Shown: positions 8,475 through 17,598, counted from the first letter of the stretch. The stretch is 64,000 nucleotides of DNA from Bacteroidales bacterium (GCA_022009815.1 CP091725.1:806001-870000), one strand, 5' to 3'. Made by a program: numbers and translations. Notes: a model not told the origin generated them from the letters alone.

Positions 8475-10577
8475 ATGGCAACATTAGAGAAAATCCGGAA
8501 AAGATCCGTACTTCTGCTCGTTATCATCGGTGCGGCGCTTGTGGCGTTCATCATCGGTGATTTCTTGAACTCTGGCCGCAACATCTTTGGTGACGGCACT
8601 ACGGTGGCTAAGGTCGATGGCGAAAAAATCGACTATCTGGCGTTCCAGCAACGCTACAGCGAATTTACTGAACAAAACAAAAACGCTTCTCAGCAGGACG
8701 CTGCTACGGTGCAGAACCAAGTGCTCGGAACGATGATTCAGGAAACGCTCTTCAATGAGGAGTATGACGCTCTCGGAATCGATGTCACTGACACCGAGCT
8801 GTCAAACTATATGTACAAACAAATGGCTATGCGCGACCAGGACTTCGCTCAAACGCTCGGTCAGCTCGCTCAGAGCCTGGCGGGAAACGAGAAGGCAAAC
8901 GCGCTCCTCGGCAACGCTACTTCGCAGGAGATGATGGTGCAGAGCATCCGCAAAATCATCTTCAACCCTAACCAGTTCGGTTTGACTTCCGAGCAGGTGA
9001 AGGCTGCGCAGGACTGGTGGCTCACTAAGGAAAACGACGCTACTGAGCAGTTGAAACAAGCTAAATTCGGTATGCTCTTCCAAGGAGCCGTGCAAGCAAA
9101 CGCGCTCGAAATCGAGGCGATGAAGGCTCAACGCATGAACTCTTACGATGTGCAGATGGTGGCTCTTCCTTACGCTTCGCTGAAGGATGACGACTACAAG
9201 GTTTCTGACGAGGAAATCAAGGCTGTATACAACGCTGAAAAGAACCGCTTCGCTCTCGACGAGGAGGCGCGTCTGGCTTACTACATCACTGTGCCGGTGG
9301 TTCCTTCTGCCGCCGACTTGCAGAAAGCCGACAAGTTCCTCGCAAGAGTCGACTCTGCTCTCCACGCTTCTCAGGGTCTTGAGGGCGTGCGCCAGTTCAA
9401 CGAGCTGTCAATCAACGAGCGCAAAGCGCGTCAAAGCGAGCTCGCAAGCCTCGGCATGGACGCAAAGCAGTTTGCCGACTCTGCTGCTGTTGGTCAAATC
9501 TCTAAAATCTACACTCGCGGCGACAACCGCACCATCTACCGTCTTCTCTCTAAGAACTCGGAAATCGACTCTGTAAAGGTTGTCGTGGCTCCGGTGGAGG
9601 GCGACAAGAAGAAACAGGACGCTGCCCTTGCCGACCTCAACGCTGGAAAGACTGTTAAGGACGTTAAGGCCGACACTACTGAAATCGACATCTTCGCCGC
9701 TTTGCAGCAGGGTGCCATGACTGACGAGCAGAAGGCTAAACTTCTCGCTGCCGGCGACGAATATTTCGTGCTCGACTCTACCGACAAGGGCGCGGCTATC
9801 TGCAAGGTTATCGAGAAGAAAGCTCCGAAAACTGTATACAACATCGGTGAAGTTTCTTTCGTGGTCGACCCAAGCAAGGACACTCGTGCAAACTTGCTCA
9901 ACGACCTCCAGAAGTTCCTCGACAAGAACAACACGGCTCAAGCGTTCTTCGACAACGCTGCCAAGGCCGAACACTCATACACGGCGATGAGAGACGTCGT
10001 TCTTTCAAGCCAGGCTATGCTCGGAAACTCGGTGAAGAACTCTTCGAAACTTATCCACTGGCTCTTCAAAGACGCCAAGGAAGGTGAAGTGTCTGCCATC
10101 CAGCAAGACAACGACGTGCTCATCGTTGTGGCGCTCGCTCAAGTTTACGACGACGGTTTCCGTCCGTTGTCCGACCCTGAGACTAAGGCTTACTGCGAGA
10201 TGAAGGCGCGCAACCTCAAAAAGGCGGATGCGCTCGCCAAGAAATATGCCGGAAAGGCAAACGACATCAACGGATACGCTCGCTTGATGAACAGCGCGGT
10301 TCAGACCCTGACAGTTGGCACTTATCCTAACATGGAGGCTGCCCTCGACGGTCAGGTGCCGTTCGCTAAAGTCGGAAAAGTTTATGGCCCTGTAAAAGGC
10401 ACTAACTCTCTCTTTGTCTACACTGTTGTGAAGAAAAACGCAGCGGTAAACAAAATCGACGACGCTCAACTTGCAAACATGTGCAAGCAGCAGCTCGGCC
10501 AGGCGCTGACAAGCGACTTCTGGGCTTTGCTTAAGGGCGGCAAGGAGGTGACGAACAACATCATAAACTTCCGCTAA
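8475..10577 (+). CDS. PpiD/SurA-type membrane-anchored peptidyl-prolyl isomerase
   Basis: The protein has 700 residues. A short basic N-terminus (MATLEKIRKRS) is followed by one membrane helix at about residues 11-30, then the SurA-like N-terminal chaperone domain beginning VAKVDGEKIDYLAFQQRYSE and LNSGRNIFGDG. The remainder is periplasmic, with a long Ala/Asp/Lys-rich body and weak rotamase-like segments. This topology (inner-membrane anchor, periplasmic foldase) is that of PpiD, which helps proteins leaving the Sec translocon to fold. Bacteroidetes homologs often have degenerate isomerase domains, so catalysis is uncertain. It stands alone between its own promoter and terminator. Codon use (GCT, AAC, GAC, CTC) suggests high expression. 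Confidence 0.87.
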   Translation: MATLEKIRKRSVLLLVIIGAALVAFIIGDFLNSGRNIFGDGTTVAKVDGEKIDYLAFQQRYSEFTEQNKNASQQDAATVQNQVLGTMIQETLFNEEYDALGIDVTDTELSNYMYKQMAMRDQDFAQTLGQLAQSLAGNEKANALLGNATSQEMMVQSIRKIIFNPNQFGLTSEQVKAAQDWWLTKENDATEQLKQAKFGMLFQGAVQANALEIEAMKAQRMNSYDVQMVALPYASLKDDDYKVSDEEIKAVYNAEKNRFALDEEARLAYYITVPVVPSAADLQKADKFLARVDSALHASQGLEGVRQFNELSINERKARQSELASLGMDAKQFADSAAVGQISKIYTRGDNRTIYRLLSKNSEIDSVKVVVAPVEGDKKKQDAALADLNAGKTVKDVKADTTEIDIFAALQQGAMTDEQKAKLLAAGDEYFVLDSTDKGAAICKVIEKKAPKTVYNIGEVSFVVDPSKDTRANLLNDLQKFLDKNNTAQAFFDNAAKAEHSYTAMRDVVLSSQAMLGNSVKNSSKLIHWLFKDAKEGEVSAIQQDNDVLIVVALAQVYDDGFRPLSDPETKAYCEMKARNLKKADALAKKYAGKANDINGYARLMNSAVQTLTVGTYPNMEAALDGQVPFAKVGKVYGPVKGTNSLFVYTVVKKNAAVNKIDDAQLANMCKQQLGQALTSDFWALLKGGKEVTNNIINFR

Positions 10578-10631
10578 TAATTTTTATATGAAAATCAATT
10601 CCTTTAAATAAAGTTTTCATAATATGCTATG

Positions 10632-10669
10632 AAGAGGTAGAGCCGTGAGGCTCTGCCTCTTGTTTTTTT
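10632..10669 (+). terminator. Intrinsic terminator after the PpiD-like gene
   Basis: AAGAGGTAGAGCC pairs with GGCTCTGCCTCTT across a GTGA loop, followed by G and T7. The next promoter begins inside its tail. Confidence 0.88.
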
Positions 10670-10690
10670 CACGGCAATGTACTACTTTTG
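10660..10690 (+). promoter_or_regulatory. Bacteroidetes-type promoter for aspS
   Basis: TTG at 10660-10662, a 20-base spacer and TACTTTTG at 10683-10690. The -33 element lies within the tail of the preceding terminator. Confidence 0.6.
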
Positions 10691-10733
10691 CATTGTCTCT
10701 GAATTTGAATATTTAAACATATAATATAACAAT

Positions 10734-12491
10734 ATGTACAGAACAAAAACTTGTGGAGAGCTCCGCCTGGCAAACGCCGGCGAGACTGTGACTCTGGCAG
10801 GATGGGTGCAGCGCGCCCGAAAAATGGGTGGCATGACTTTTGTCGACCTTCGCGACCGATACGGCATCACCCAATTGGTGTTCAACAACGAGGTTGACGC
10901 CCAGTTGTGCGAGGCTGCCAACCACCTCGGCAGGGAATTCGTAATCCAAGTGTCGGGAAAGGTGTCGGAACGGTCGAGCAAGAACGCGAACATGCCTACC
11001 GGCGAAATTGAAATAATCGTTGACAGCATGACGCTGCTCAACAAGAGCGAAGTGCCGCCGTTCACAATCGAGGACAACACCGATGGTGGCGACGACCTCC
11101 GTATGAAATACCGCTACCTCGACTTGCGCCGCGCTGCCGTGCGCAAAAACCTCGAGCTGCGCCACCGCATGACGATGGAGGTGCGCCGCTACCTCGACAG
11201 CAAGGGTTTCCTTGAAGTGGAGACGCCTATGCTCATCGGCTCGACGCCGGAGGGCGCACGCGACTTTGTCGTGCCTTCACGCATGAACCCCGGACAGTTC
11301 TACGCTTTGCCGCAGTCGCCGCAAACGCTGAAACAGCTGCTAATGGTCTCTGGATTCGACCGCTACTTCCAAATTGTGAAATGCTTCCGCGACGAGGACC
11401 TGCGCGCCGACCGTCAGCCGGAGTTCACGCAGATCGACTGCGAAATGAGCTTCGTGGAGCAGGAAGACATCATCGAGATGTTTGAGGGTATGGCGAAACA
11501 CCTGTTCAAGGAGCTTCGTGGAGTGGAGCTCAACGAGCCGTTCCTGCGCATGCCTTGGAGCGACGCTATGAAATATTACGGAAGCGACAAGCCCGACCTG
11601 CGATTCGGAATGAAGTTTGTCGAACTGATGGATATCATGAAGGGACACGGCTTCTCAGTGTTTGACAACGCTGCCTACATCGGCGGAATCTGCGCCGAGG
11701 GTGCGGCTTCCTACACTCGCAAGCAGCTCGACCAACTGACGGAATTTGTAAAACGCCCGCAAGTGGGTGCCAAAGGTATGGTATACGCGCGCGTGGAAGC
11801 TGACGGCAACGTGAAGTCAAGCGTCGACAAATTCTACTCGCAGGAGGTGCTTCAGGAAATGGCGAAGGCTTTCAACGCAAAGCCGGGCGACCTTATCCTC
11901 ATCCTCAGCGGCGACGACGCTATGAAGACGCGCAAACAGCTCTGCGAGCTGCGCCTTGAGATGGGACGTCAACTCGGACTCCGCGACAAAGACAAATTCG
12001 CTTGCCTCTGGGTGGTCGACTTCCCGATGTTTGAATGGAGCGAGGAGGAAGGCCGTCTGATGGCTATGCACCATCCGTTCACGCATCCCAAGGATGAGGA
12101 CATCCCATTGCTCGACACCGATCCGGCTGCCGTGCGCGCCGACGCCTACGACATGGTCGTAAACGGTGTGGAAGTCGGAGGCGGTTCAATCCGTATCCAC
12201 GACTCAAAACTGCAGGCCAAGATGTTTGAAATCCTCGGATTCACTCCGGAGAAAGCACAGGAGCAGTTCGGATTCCTGATGAACGCTTTCAAATACGGTG
12301 CGCCGCCTCACGGAGGACTCGCCTACGGCCTCGACCGTTGGGTATCGCTCTTCGCCGGTCTCGACTCAATCCGCGACTGCATCGCGTTCCCGAAAAACAA
12401 CAGCGGTCGCGACGTTATGCTCGACGCTCCGGCTCCGCTCGACCAGAAGCAGCTCGACGAGCTCAACCTTGTTGTCGACCTCAAAGACTAA
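10734..12491 (+). CDS. aspS: Aspartyl-tRNA synthetase
   Basis: The enzyme charges tRNA-Asp in the cytoplasm. At 585 residues it has the bacterial layout: an N-terminal OB-fold anticodon-binding domain (MYRTKTCGELRLANAGETV, VTLAGWVQRARKMGG), motif 2 of class II synthetases (KCFRDEDLRADRQPEFTQID), the bacterial GAD insertion domain in the middle, and motif 3 near the end (GAPPHGGLAYGLDRWVSLFA). The core NMNPGQFYALPQSPQ-type region is intact. Single gene with its own promoter and terminator. Confidence 0.97.
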   Translation: MYRTKTCGELRLANAGETVTLAGWVQRARKMGGMTFVDLRDRYGITQLVFNNEVDAQLCEAANHLGREFVIQVSGKVSERSSKNANMPTGEIEIIVDSMTLLNKSEVPPFTIEDNTDGGDDLRMKYRYLDLRRAAVRKNLELRHRMTMEVRRYLDSKGFLEVETPMLIGSTPEGARDFVVPSRMNPGQFYALPQSPQTLKQLLMVSGFDRYFQIVKCFRDEDLRADRQPEFTQIDCEMSFVEQEDIIEMFEGMAKHLFKELRGVELNEPFLRMPWSDAMKYYGSDKPDLRFGMKFVELMDIMKGHGFSVFDNAAYIGGICAEGAASYTRKQLDQLTEFVKRPQVGAKGMVYARVEADGNVKSSVDKFYSQEVLQEMAKAFNAKPGDLILILSGDDAMKTRKQLCELRLEMGRQLGLRDKDKFACLWVVDFPMFEWSEEEGRLMAMHHPFTHPKDEDIPLLDTDPAAVRADAYDMVVNGVEVGGGSIRIHDSKLQAKMFEILGFTPEKAQEQFGFLMNAFKYGAPPHGGLAYGLDRWVSLFAGLDSIRDCIAFPKNNSGRDVMLDAPAPLDQKQLDELNLVVDLKD

Positions 12492-12511
12492 TTTTTTCAC
12501 ATCAATATTGC

Positions 12512-12544
12512 AAACAGCGGCGTGCCATGCACGCCGCTGTTTTT
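12512..12544 (+). terminator. Intrinsic terminator after aspS
   Basis: ACAGCGGCGTGC pairs with GCACGCCGCTGT over a CAT loop and is followed by TTTTTG. Confidence 0.9.
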
Positions 12545-12574
12545 GTTTCCTCCATATCAAAAACCACCATCCAA

Positions 12575-12741
12575 CGCATTGCGCCAACGGCGCAATGCGA
12601 AAAAAACGCCCTCATCATCGGTTTGCACCAACGGCGCGATGCGAAAAACCGCCGAAGAGCGGTTTCATACGTTAGCACGGGGTTGGCTTGCCTACCCCGT
12701 GACATCAATGCACGCGCAACTACCGCCGAAGAGCGGTTGTA
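12575..12741. repeat. Cluster of short palindromes (REP-like intergenic repeat)
   Basis: A perfect 11-bp inverted repeat (CGCATTGCGCC, AAC, GGCGCAATGCG) at 12575-12599 is followed by a partial copy (CACCAACGGCGCGATGCG, 12627-12644). Two copies of a CCGC-CGAAGA-GCGG hairpin lie at about 12649-12663 and 12723-12737. A near-perfect 26-base palindrome with arms CACGGGGT/ACCCCGTG is at 12676-12701. No reading frame with coding character spans it. This is the layout of a repetitive extragenic palindromic element, probably present elsewhere in the genome. Confidence 0.6.
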
Positions 12742-12803
12742 GAAACGTCATCCTGGCAAACTACCTTATGAGGCACATCTACTAAATTGGGCATGCCCAA
12801 ACT

Positions 12804-13360
12804 CTACAAATCTTCCCCATTTGCCTGATTAAGGCAATTATCATAATACATTGATATAAAATACCTTTCATATTGTTTGTTTATCATAAACCAAACCGTC
12901 CGATTCATAGCCCCCAAATAAGGATCTTCGTCACTGCCTTTTTGAAAAAACGCAGCCTGGTATCTCTTTTGGTTTACAAGCATTTCATAAGAAATACTCT
13001 CATCTTCTGGAATGGATTGATCCGTACCAAAATACCTTGGATTCGCCAGAAATTGAGCGCACAAATTATTAAAACGAATTTTTATGTCTGCTTCACTATA
13101 TGAATGTGCGTCAAACACACAAACTCTAAAAACCTTTCGGTTATTGCACACAACCGAGACCTCAACGTCTTTGCCATTGAACTCACCTTCCAAAATGTCT
13201 CGGTTATAGCTACTTGTCTCAAATCCTTTCGCTTTAATCTTTTGAACCATTTCTGCCTTTGTCCCATCAACCGGGATTCCAAGAAATTTAGTTACATCTG
13301 TTTGGGCGTTGACAACTAAAGCCATCACGACTGAGAACAAAAGAGTTAATACCTTTTCAT
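12804..13360 (-). CDS. Secreted protein of unknown function (single-base frameshift in the signal peptide)
   Basis: Read on the minus strand from the ATG at 13358-13360, the frame closes after four codons. Adding one A to the AAAA run at 13354-13357 gives MKKVLTLLFSVVMALVVNAQ, a standard signal peptide, running into TDVTKFLGIPVDGTKAEM and about 185 residues in all. As it stands only an internal TTG at 13340 could start it. The mature part has LGIPVDGTKAEMVQKIKAKG, a pattern common in Bacteroidales periplasmic proteins of unknown function, and ends INKQYERYFISMYYDNCLNQ. It is alone between a repeat cluster and the metal operon. Confidence 0.65.
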
Positions 13361-13494
13361 AGCAATTTTTGTTAGATTTATATTACTGCACAATTTTACA
13401 GAAAAAAAACGGAACAATCAAGATTTTCCTCTCATTAGCAACAACTTTTCCCTTAAAAAATCAAAACGCGGCGACACGTTTTGTATAATCTGCG

Positions 13495-13502
13495 TAACTT
13501 TG
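13495..13502 (+). promoter_or_regulatory. Putative -7 element for the metal-handling operon
   Basis: TAACTTTG matches the -7 consensus but lies only 9 bases before the preferred ATG at 13511. The transcript would have a very short leader. No -33 at the usual spacing is clear (TTTG at 13480-13483 is only 11 bases away). Confidence 0.35.
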
Positions 13503-13510
13503 CGGTGGAA

Positions 13511-13948
13511 ATGAAGAGCAAAAGCCACATACTAATCCTGTTGCTCGTGTCGATGATGATTACTTACGTCGGCGCGGGACAGCTTGTGGCGCAATGCCGG
13601 CACACGGGGATGGTGGAGGCGGTCGACGCCCACGACTCCTGCGACGGATGCTGCCACAAGCAGCAGAAAAAGTGCATGACGCTGTCGGTGAAGAAAATCT
13701 CATCCGCCGTAGGGCAGCAACACGTCTCTGTGGAGAGTCCTACGCCTTCCGATTTGCCGTTGGCACTGCTTACAGATTTCTTTGCGGCGACCCGTCCTGT
13801 CGAGCTGCCGAAAGAGTTTGCCACTGGCGAGTCTGAAATCGCCACCACGGCGGTATCTCTCATTCATTCAAGTGCTTCTGATTTAGCGGTGCGGCTTCAA
13901 GCAGGCGGCAACGCCCCTGCCTTATTGTCTAAATACCGCAACAATTAA
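13511..13948 (+). CDS. Small Cys/His-rich membrane or secreted protein of a metal operon
   Basis: The protein is 145 residues from the ATG at 13511, beginning MKSKSHILILLLVSMMITYV, a signal or membrane segment. A metal-ligand-like cluster follows: QCRHTGMVEAVDAHDSC, DGCCHKQQKKC. Later it has ESPTPSDLPLALLTDFF. The arrangement (an early C/H motif, a CC pair, then a Pro segment) resembles the small HYC_CC_PP-type proteins that lie before TonB receptors in Bacteroidetes, but I cannot confirm the family. It ends 15 bases before the receptor gene. I infer a role in binding or sensing a soft metal such as copper. Confidence 0.6.
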   Translation: MKSKSHILILLLVSMMITYVGAGQLVAQCRHTGMVEAVDAHDSCDGCCHKQQKKCMTLSVKKISSAVGQQHVSVESPTPSDLPLALLTDFFAATRPVELPKEFATGESEIATTAVSLIHSSASDLAVRLQAGGNAPALLSKYRNN

Positions 13949-13963
13949 AAAGCATATATACGA

Positions 13964-15970
13964 ATGAAAATCAGAATATTATCATTATTTATCACTATTT
14001 CGGCGATGGCTTCGGCACAGACGCCAGCCGACACTATTGCCGACCAATCGCTCCACGAGGTGACCGTGAAGGCTCGCCGTCCGGGCGTAACGAATCTCGA
14101 CGGCGCACTCAACGGACACAACATCAGCCGCGCCGAACTCTTCAAGGCGGCGTGCTGCAACCTCGGCGAGAGTTTCTCGACAAACCCTTCTGTCGACGTG
14201 TCATACAACGACGCAGCCACTGGAGCGCGGCAGATAAAGCTGCTGGGGCTGGCTGGCACATACGTGCAGATGCTCACAGAGCAGCTGCCGAATTTCCGCG
14301 GCGCCGCCACACCCTACGCACTGGGCTACGTGCCCGGACCGTGGATGAAGAGCATACAGGTGTCGAAGGGCAGCGCGTCGGTGAAAAACGGATACGAGTC
14401 GATCACCGGACAAATCAACGTTGAATATCTAAAGCCGGAGGACGAGCAGGCGGTGGAGGTGAATCTCTTCGGCGACTCGAAGAGCCGCATCGAGGCCAAT
14501 GCCGCAGCCAATCTGCACGTCGGCAAACGCGCAAGCGGCAACCTGATGTTGCACTACGAGAACAGCATTAACAACCACGACGAGAACCACGACGGGTTCT
14601 ACGACAAGCCGCGCGTGGAGCAGTACAACGCGCAGTCGCGATGGCTCTGGAAGGGCGACCGCTACATCTTCCACGGAGGGCTGTCGGGGCTGAAGGAGAA
14701 ACGGCGGGGCGGACAAACCGGACACGGCATGGCGGCTGAGACTCCGCTGTTCGGAATCGCCGTCAACACCGACAGATATGAGGCATACGCCAAGAATGCC
14801 TTTATCATAAACCCAGAACACGCCACCAACGTTGCTCTGATGGCTTCGGGGTCGATGCATGAGTCTGACGCCGTTTTCGGCGGGAAAACATACTACGTCA
14901 ACGAGAAAAACGCATACGTCTCGCTGATGTTCGAGACAAACTTCTCGGAGCGCCACAACCTCAGCGCCGGACTGAGCCTCAACCACGACTATTTCGGGCA
15001 GCTCTACAGGCTATCGCACTCTGCCACCGACGCCACACGCGATAATGAAAAGGAGACCACTCCCGGTGTCTACGCACAGTATACGCTGACTCTCGGCAAG
15101 ACTCTGACCGCGATGGCGGGAATACGCGCCGACCACAGCTCGGTCTACGGCACGTTTGTCACGCCGCGATTCCACATAAAGTATGCGCCGTCGAGCCTCG
15201 CAAGCTTCCGCCTGTCGGCGGGCAAGGGCTACCGCACGGTGCATGCCCTCGCCGAAAACAATTACCTTCTCGCTTCCGGACGACGCCTTGCCGTCGACCC
15301 ACTGAAACAAGAGGCGGCGTGGAACTATGGCTTCAGTGCGGCGTTCAGCATTCCCGTTGCCGGCAAAGCTCTGAAGCTCAACGCTGAATACTATTATACC
15401 CGTTTCACGGAGCAAGCCGTAATCGACTACGACACCGACCCTTCGGAGATACGCATCACAAACCTCAACGGCGGAAAGTCGTTCTCCCACACCATGCAGG
15501 TCGACGCCACATATCCGTTCTTCCAAGGGTTCTCTGTCACTGCCGCCTACCGTCTCAACGACGTGCGCACCACCTTCGGCGGAACGCTGCGCGAGAAACC
15601 GCTGACAAGCCGCTACAAGGCTCTGCTCACCGCCTCCTACAAGACGGCTCTTGACCTGTGGCAGTTTGACGCCACGCTGCAAATCAACGGCGGCGGACGC
15701 ATGCCGGAGCCATATACGCTCGGCGACGGCTCGCTGTCGTGGCAACGACGCTTCAACGCCTATCCGCAACTGAGCGCACAGGTGACCCGCTGGTTCCGCC
15801 ACTGGTCGATATACGTCGGCGGTGAAAACCTCACAAACTTCAAGCAGAAAACCCCGATAATCGCCGCCTCCGACCCCTGGAGCGAACGCTTCGACCCTAC
15901 AATGGTGTGGGGACCTGTCCACGGATGGATGCTCTATGCCGGCGTGCGCATAAACTTCGGAAAATTATAA
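13964..15970 (+). CDS. TonB-dependent receptor, probable metal or metallophore uptake
   Basis: The protein has 668 residues. Signal peptide MKIRILSLFITISAMASAQ, then a TonB-box-like region (LHEVTVKARRPG) and a plug domain with LGESFSTNPSVDVSYNDAAT, GARQIKLLGLAGTYVQML and the motif SVKNGYESITGQINVEY. A 22-stranded barrel fills the rest. The His- and Asp-rich segment NNHDENHDGFYDKP sits in an extracellular loop and may bind metal. The C-terminus is YAGVRINFGKL rather than a terminal aromatic. It lies between a Cys-rich small protein and an HMA metallochaperone, so copper or another soft metal is the likely cargo. It has no SusD partner and is not a glycan receptor. Confidence 0.85.
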   Translation: MKIRILSLFITISAMASAQTPADTIADQSLHEVTVKARRPGVTNLDGALNGHNISRAELFKAACCNLGESFSTNPSVDVSYNDAATGARQIKLLGLAGTYVQMLTEQLPNFRGAATPYALGYVPGPWMKSIQVSKGSASVKNGYESITGQINVEYLKPEDEQAVEVNLFGDSKSRIEANAAANLHVGKRASGNLMLHYENSINNHDENHDGFYDKPRVEQYNAQSRWLWKGDRYIFHGGLSGLKEKRRGGQTGHGMAAETPLFGIAVNTDRYEAYAKNAFIINPEHATNVALMASGSMHESDAVFGGKTYYVNEKNAYVSLMFETNFSERHNLSAGLSLNHDYFGQLYRLSHSATDATRDNEKETTPGVYAQYTLTLGKTLTAMAGIRADHSSVYGTFVTPRFHIKYAPSSLASFRLSAGKGYRTVHALAENNYLLASGRRLAVDPLKQEAAWNYGFSAAFSIPVAGKALKLNAEYYYTRFTEQAVIDYDTDPSEIRITNLNGGKSFSHTMQVDATYPFFQGFSVTAAYRLNDVRTTFGGTLREKPLTSRYKALLTASYKTALDLWQFDATLQINGGGRMPEPYTLGDGSLSWQRRFNAYPQLSAQVTRWFRHWSIYVGGENLTNFKQKTPIIAASDPWSERFDPTMVWGPVHGWMLYAGVRINFGKL

Positions 15971-15990
15971 ACTCAAATACATTATATATT

Positions 15991-16320
15991 ATGAAACGTT
16001 CTGTTTTAGCCCTCGCGATGGGGCTGATTGCCGTCACAGCCATGGCAAAGACCATCAAGACAACTGTGTTCACCACCTCGCCGCAGATGCACTGCGAGAA
16101 CTGCGAGAACAAAATCAAAGGCAACCTGCGCTTTGAAAAAGGTGTGAAGAAAATCGTGACCGACATCGACAGCCAGACCGTCACCGTCACCTACGACGCC
16201 GACAAGACCTCGGTCGACCGTCTGATGAAGGGATTCACCAAATTCGGATACACTGCCCGCGAGCTGAAGCCCGGCGAGACGGTCACTACCGACTCTGATG
16301 AGGAATGCCCCAACATGTAA
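15991..16320 (+). CDS. Periplasmic heavy-metal-associated (HMA) domain protein
   Basis: The protein has 109 residues. The signal peptide is MKRSVLALAMGLIAVTAMAK. One HMA fold follows, with the metal site MHCENCENKIKGNLRFEKGV (CxxC) and the second half IDSQTVTVTYDADKTSVDRL. A short tail carries Asp, Glu and a Cys (DSDEECPNM). It probably binds Cu(I) or a similar soft metal after the ion crosses the outer membrane and hands it on. It starts 20 bases after the receptor and ends the operon at a terminator. The secreted HMA protein together with the receptor suggests acquisition rather than efflux, since no P-type ATPase is nearby. Confidence 0.87.
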   Translation: MKRSVLALAMGLIAVTAMAKTIKTTVFTTSPQMHCENCENKIKGNLRFEKGVKKIVTDIDSQTVTVTYDADKTSVDRLMKGFTKFGYTARELKPGETVTTDSDEECPNM

Positions 16321-16337
16321 TAAACGGCTGCCGACTC

Positions 16338-16374
16338 CAACGCGCCGCATCCACTCCGATGCAGCGCGTTTTTT
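16338..16374 (+). terminator. Intrinsic terminator after the metal operon
   Basis: AACGCGC-C-GCAT pairs with ATGC-A-GCGCGTT over a short loop and is followed by T7. Confidence 0.82.
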
Positions 16375-16389
16375 TTGACGGCAAACAAC

Positions 16390-16420
16390 TTTGATTTAAC
16401 CGATGTCATAGTTACCTTTG
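16390..16420 (+). promoter_or_regulatory. Bacteroidetes-type promoter for the C26 amidotransferase
   Basis: TTTG at 16390-16393, a 19-base spacer, TACCTTTG at 16413-16420, 22 bases before the ATG. Confidence 0.68.
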
Positions 16421-16441
16421 CAACATATAATATAAACCGCT

Positions 16442-17191
16442 ATGGAAAAACCCGTAATCATACTTTCGTGCGATGTCGACGAGCGCGACCGCATGCGAAT
16501 GCGTCAGGAATATTTTGAAGCCGTTATCGAAGCCGGCGGAGTGCCGGTGGTGATGCCGCCGCTGATGCTGCGTTCACAAATCGACGAGTGGCTCGACCGC
16601 ATCGACGCCGACGCCCTGATGCTCACCGGAGGCTGCGACATCGACCCGCAAACCTTCCGCGAGACGCCCGTGCGCGGACTCGGACGGGTGTCGCTGCAGC
16701 GCGACGTCTACGAGCTCGGCCTGCTTGAAGCCTGCATGCAGCGCGGCATGCCGGTGCTGGGAATATGCCGCGGACTGCAGGTAATCAACGTGGCGCTCGG
16801 AGGATCGCTCTATCAAGACATGCTGTCGCAGATGGGGACGGAATTTGCCAGACACCAGCAGAAAGAGCCTACGGAAGTGGCGACCCACGAAGTGGCGTTC
16901 ATTGCGGGGTCGATGGCTGAAAACCTTTTTCAAACGCAATTTCTGCCAACTAACAGCCACCACCACCAATGCGTGCACCGCGTTGCCGACGACCTCACCG
17001 TCAGCGGCACTACAGTCGACGGCGTGGTAGAGGCGTTGGAATGGCCTGAGAGAGAAATTTTTGCCGTGCAGTTTCATCCGGAGCGCATGCGTGACGGCAA
17101 CCCCACGATGTGCGGTTTTTTCAAAAACTGGATAGAACGCGTGGCGGCTGTAGCAAGCAACAAAAAATCAGAAATTGCCAAAAACGACTGA
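16442..17191 (+). CDS. Class I glutamine amidotransferase, gamma-glutamyl-GABA hydrolase-like (peptidase C26)
   Basis: This 249-residue cytosolic enzyme has the C26 layout: an N-terminal LSCDVDERDRMRMRQEYFEA, the GGCDIDPQTF strand end, the nucleophile elbow GICRGLQVINVALGGSLYQD with catalytic Cys, the SHHHQCVHRVAD segment, and the His-Glu pair in VQFHPERM. Family members hydrolyse gamma-glutamyl bonds, for example gamma-glutamyl-GABA in PuuD. No putrescine or GABA genes are nearby, so the substrate is unknown. Own promoter; no partner in the transcript. Confidence 0.87.
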   Translation: MEKPVIILSCDVDERDRMRMRQEYFEAVIEAGGVPVVMPPLMLRSQIDEWLDRIDADALMLTGGCDIDPQTFRETPVRGLGRVSLQRDVYELGLLEACMQRGMPVLGICRGLQVINVALGGSLYQDMLSQMGTEFARHQQKEPTEVATHEVAFIAGSMAENLFQTQFLPTNSHHHQCVHRVADDLTVSGTTVDGVVEALEWPEREIFAVQFHPERMRDGNPTMCGFFKNWIERVAAVASNKKSEIAKND

Positions 17192-17288
17192 AAAAACGCT
17201 TTGTTTTTTGCACAACGATACCACTTTTGTGCAGAAAAAAATGCGGTTTTTTAGCCTAAATATTTTTTTCTATTAGAATAATAATTAC

Positions 17289-17296
17289 TTACTTTG
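17289..17296 (+). promoter_or_regulatory. Putative -7 element of the acpP-fabF transcript
   Basis: TTACTTTG differs from TAnnTTTG at one base and lies in an AT-rich region about 55 bases before acpP. No clear -33 is seen. Confidence 0.3.
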
Positions 17297-17350
17297 CACG
17301 TCTAAAAAAAGAAACAAAAGAATTTATTAATCTAAAAAAATTTAAAAGTT

Positions 17351-17587
17351 ATGTCTGAAATTGCAGAAAGAGTAAAGGCTATAATTGTTGATAAACTGAG
17401 TGTAAACGAATCAGAAGTAACACCGGAAGCAACATTTGCTCAGGACCTCGGCGCAGATTCTCTCGACACTGTAGAATTGATCATGGAATTCGAGAAAGAA
17501 TTCGGTATCACAATCCCTGACGATCAGGCAGAAGGTATCAAAACTGTAGGCGACGCTATCGCATACATCGAAAACGCTAACAAATAA
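17351..17587 (+). CDS. acpP: Acyl carrier protein
   Basis: The acidic 78-residue protein carries fatty acyl chains on a phosphopantetheine arm. The attachment serine is in GADSLDTVELIMEFEKEFGI (Ser of the DSL motif, residue 38). Length and helix pattern are standard. It is followed 11 bases later by fabF, the usual Bacteroidetes order, so the two are co-expressed for fatty acid synthesis. Confidence 0.98.
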   Translation: MSEIAERVKAIIVDKLSVNESEVTPEATFAQDLGADSLDTVELIMEFEKEFGITIPDDQAEGIKTVGDAIAYIENANK

Positions 17588-17598
17588 TTTATCCCCTA

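Noticed and set aside
15011..15922. Long minus-strand open frame opposite the TonB receptor
   Set aside because: The plus strand has continuous receptor features. The opposite frame is a by-product of codon bias in GC-rich DNA.
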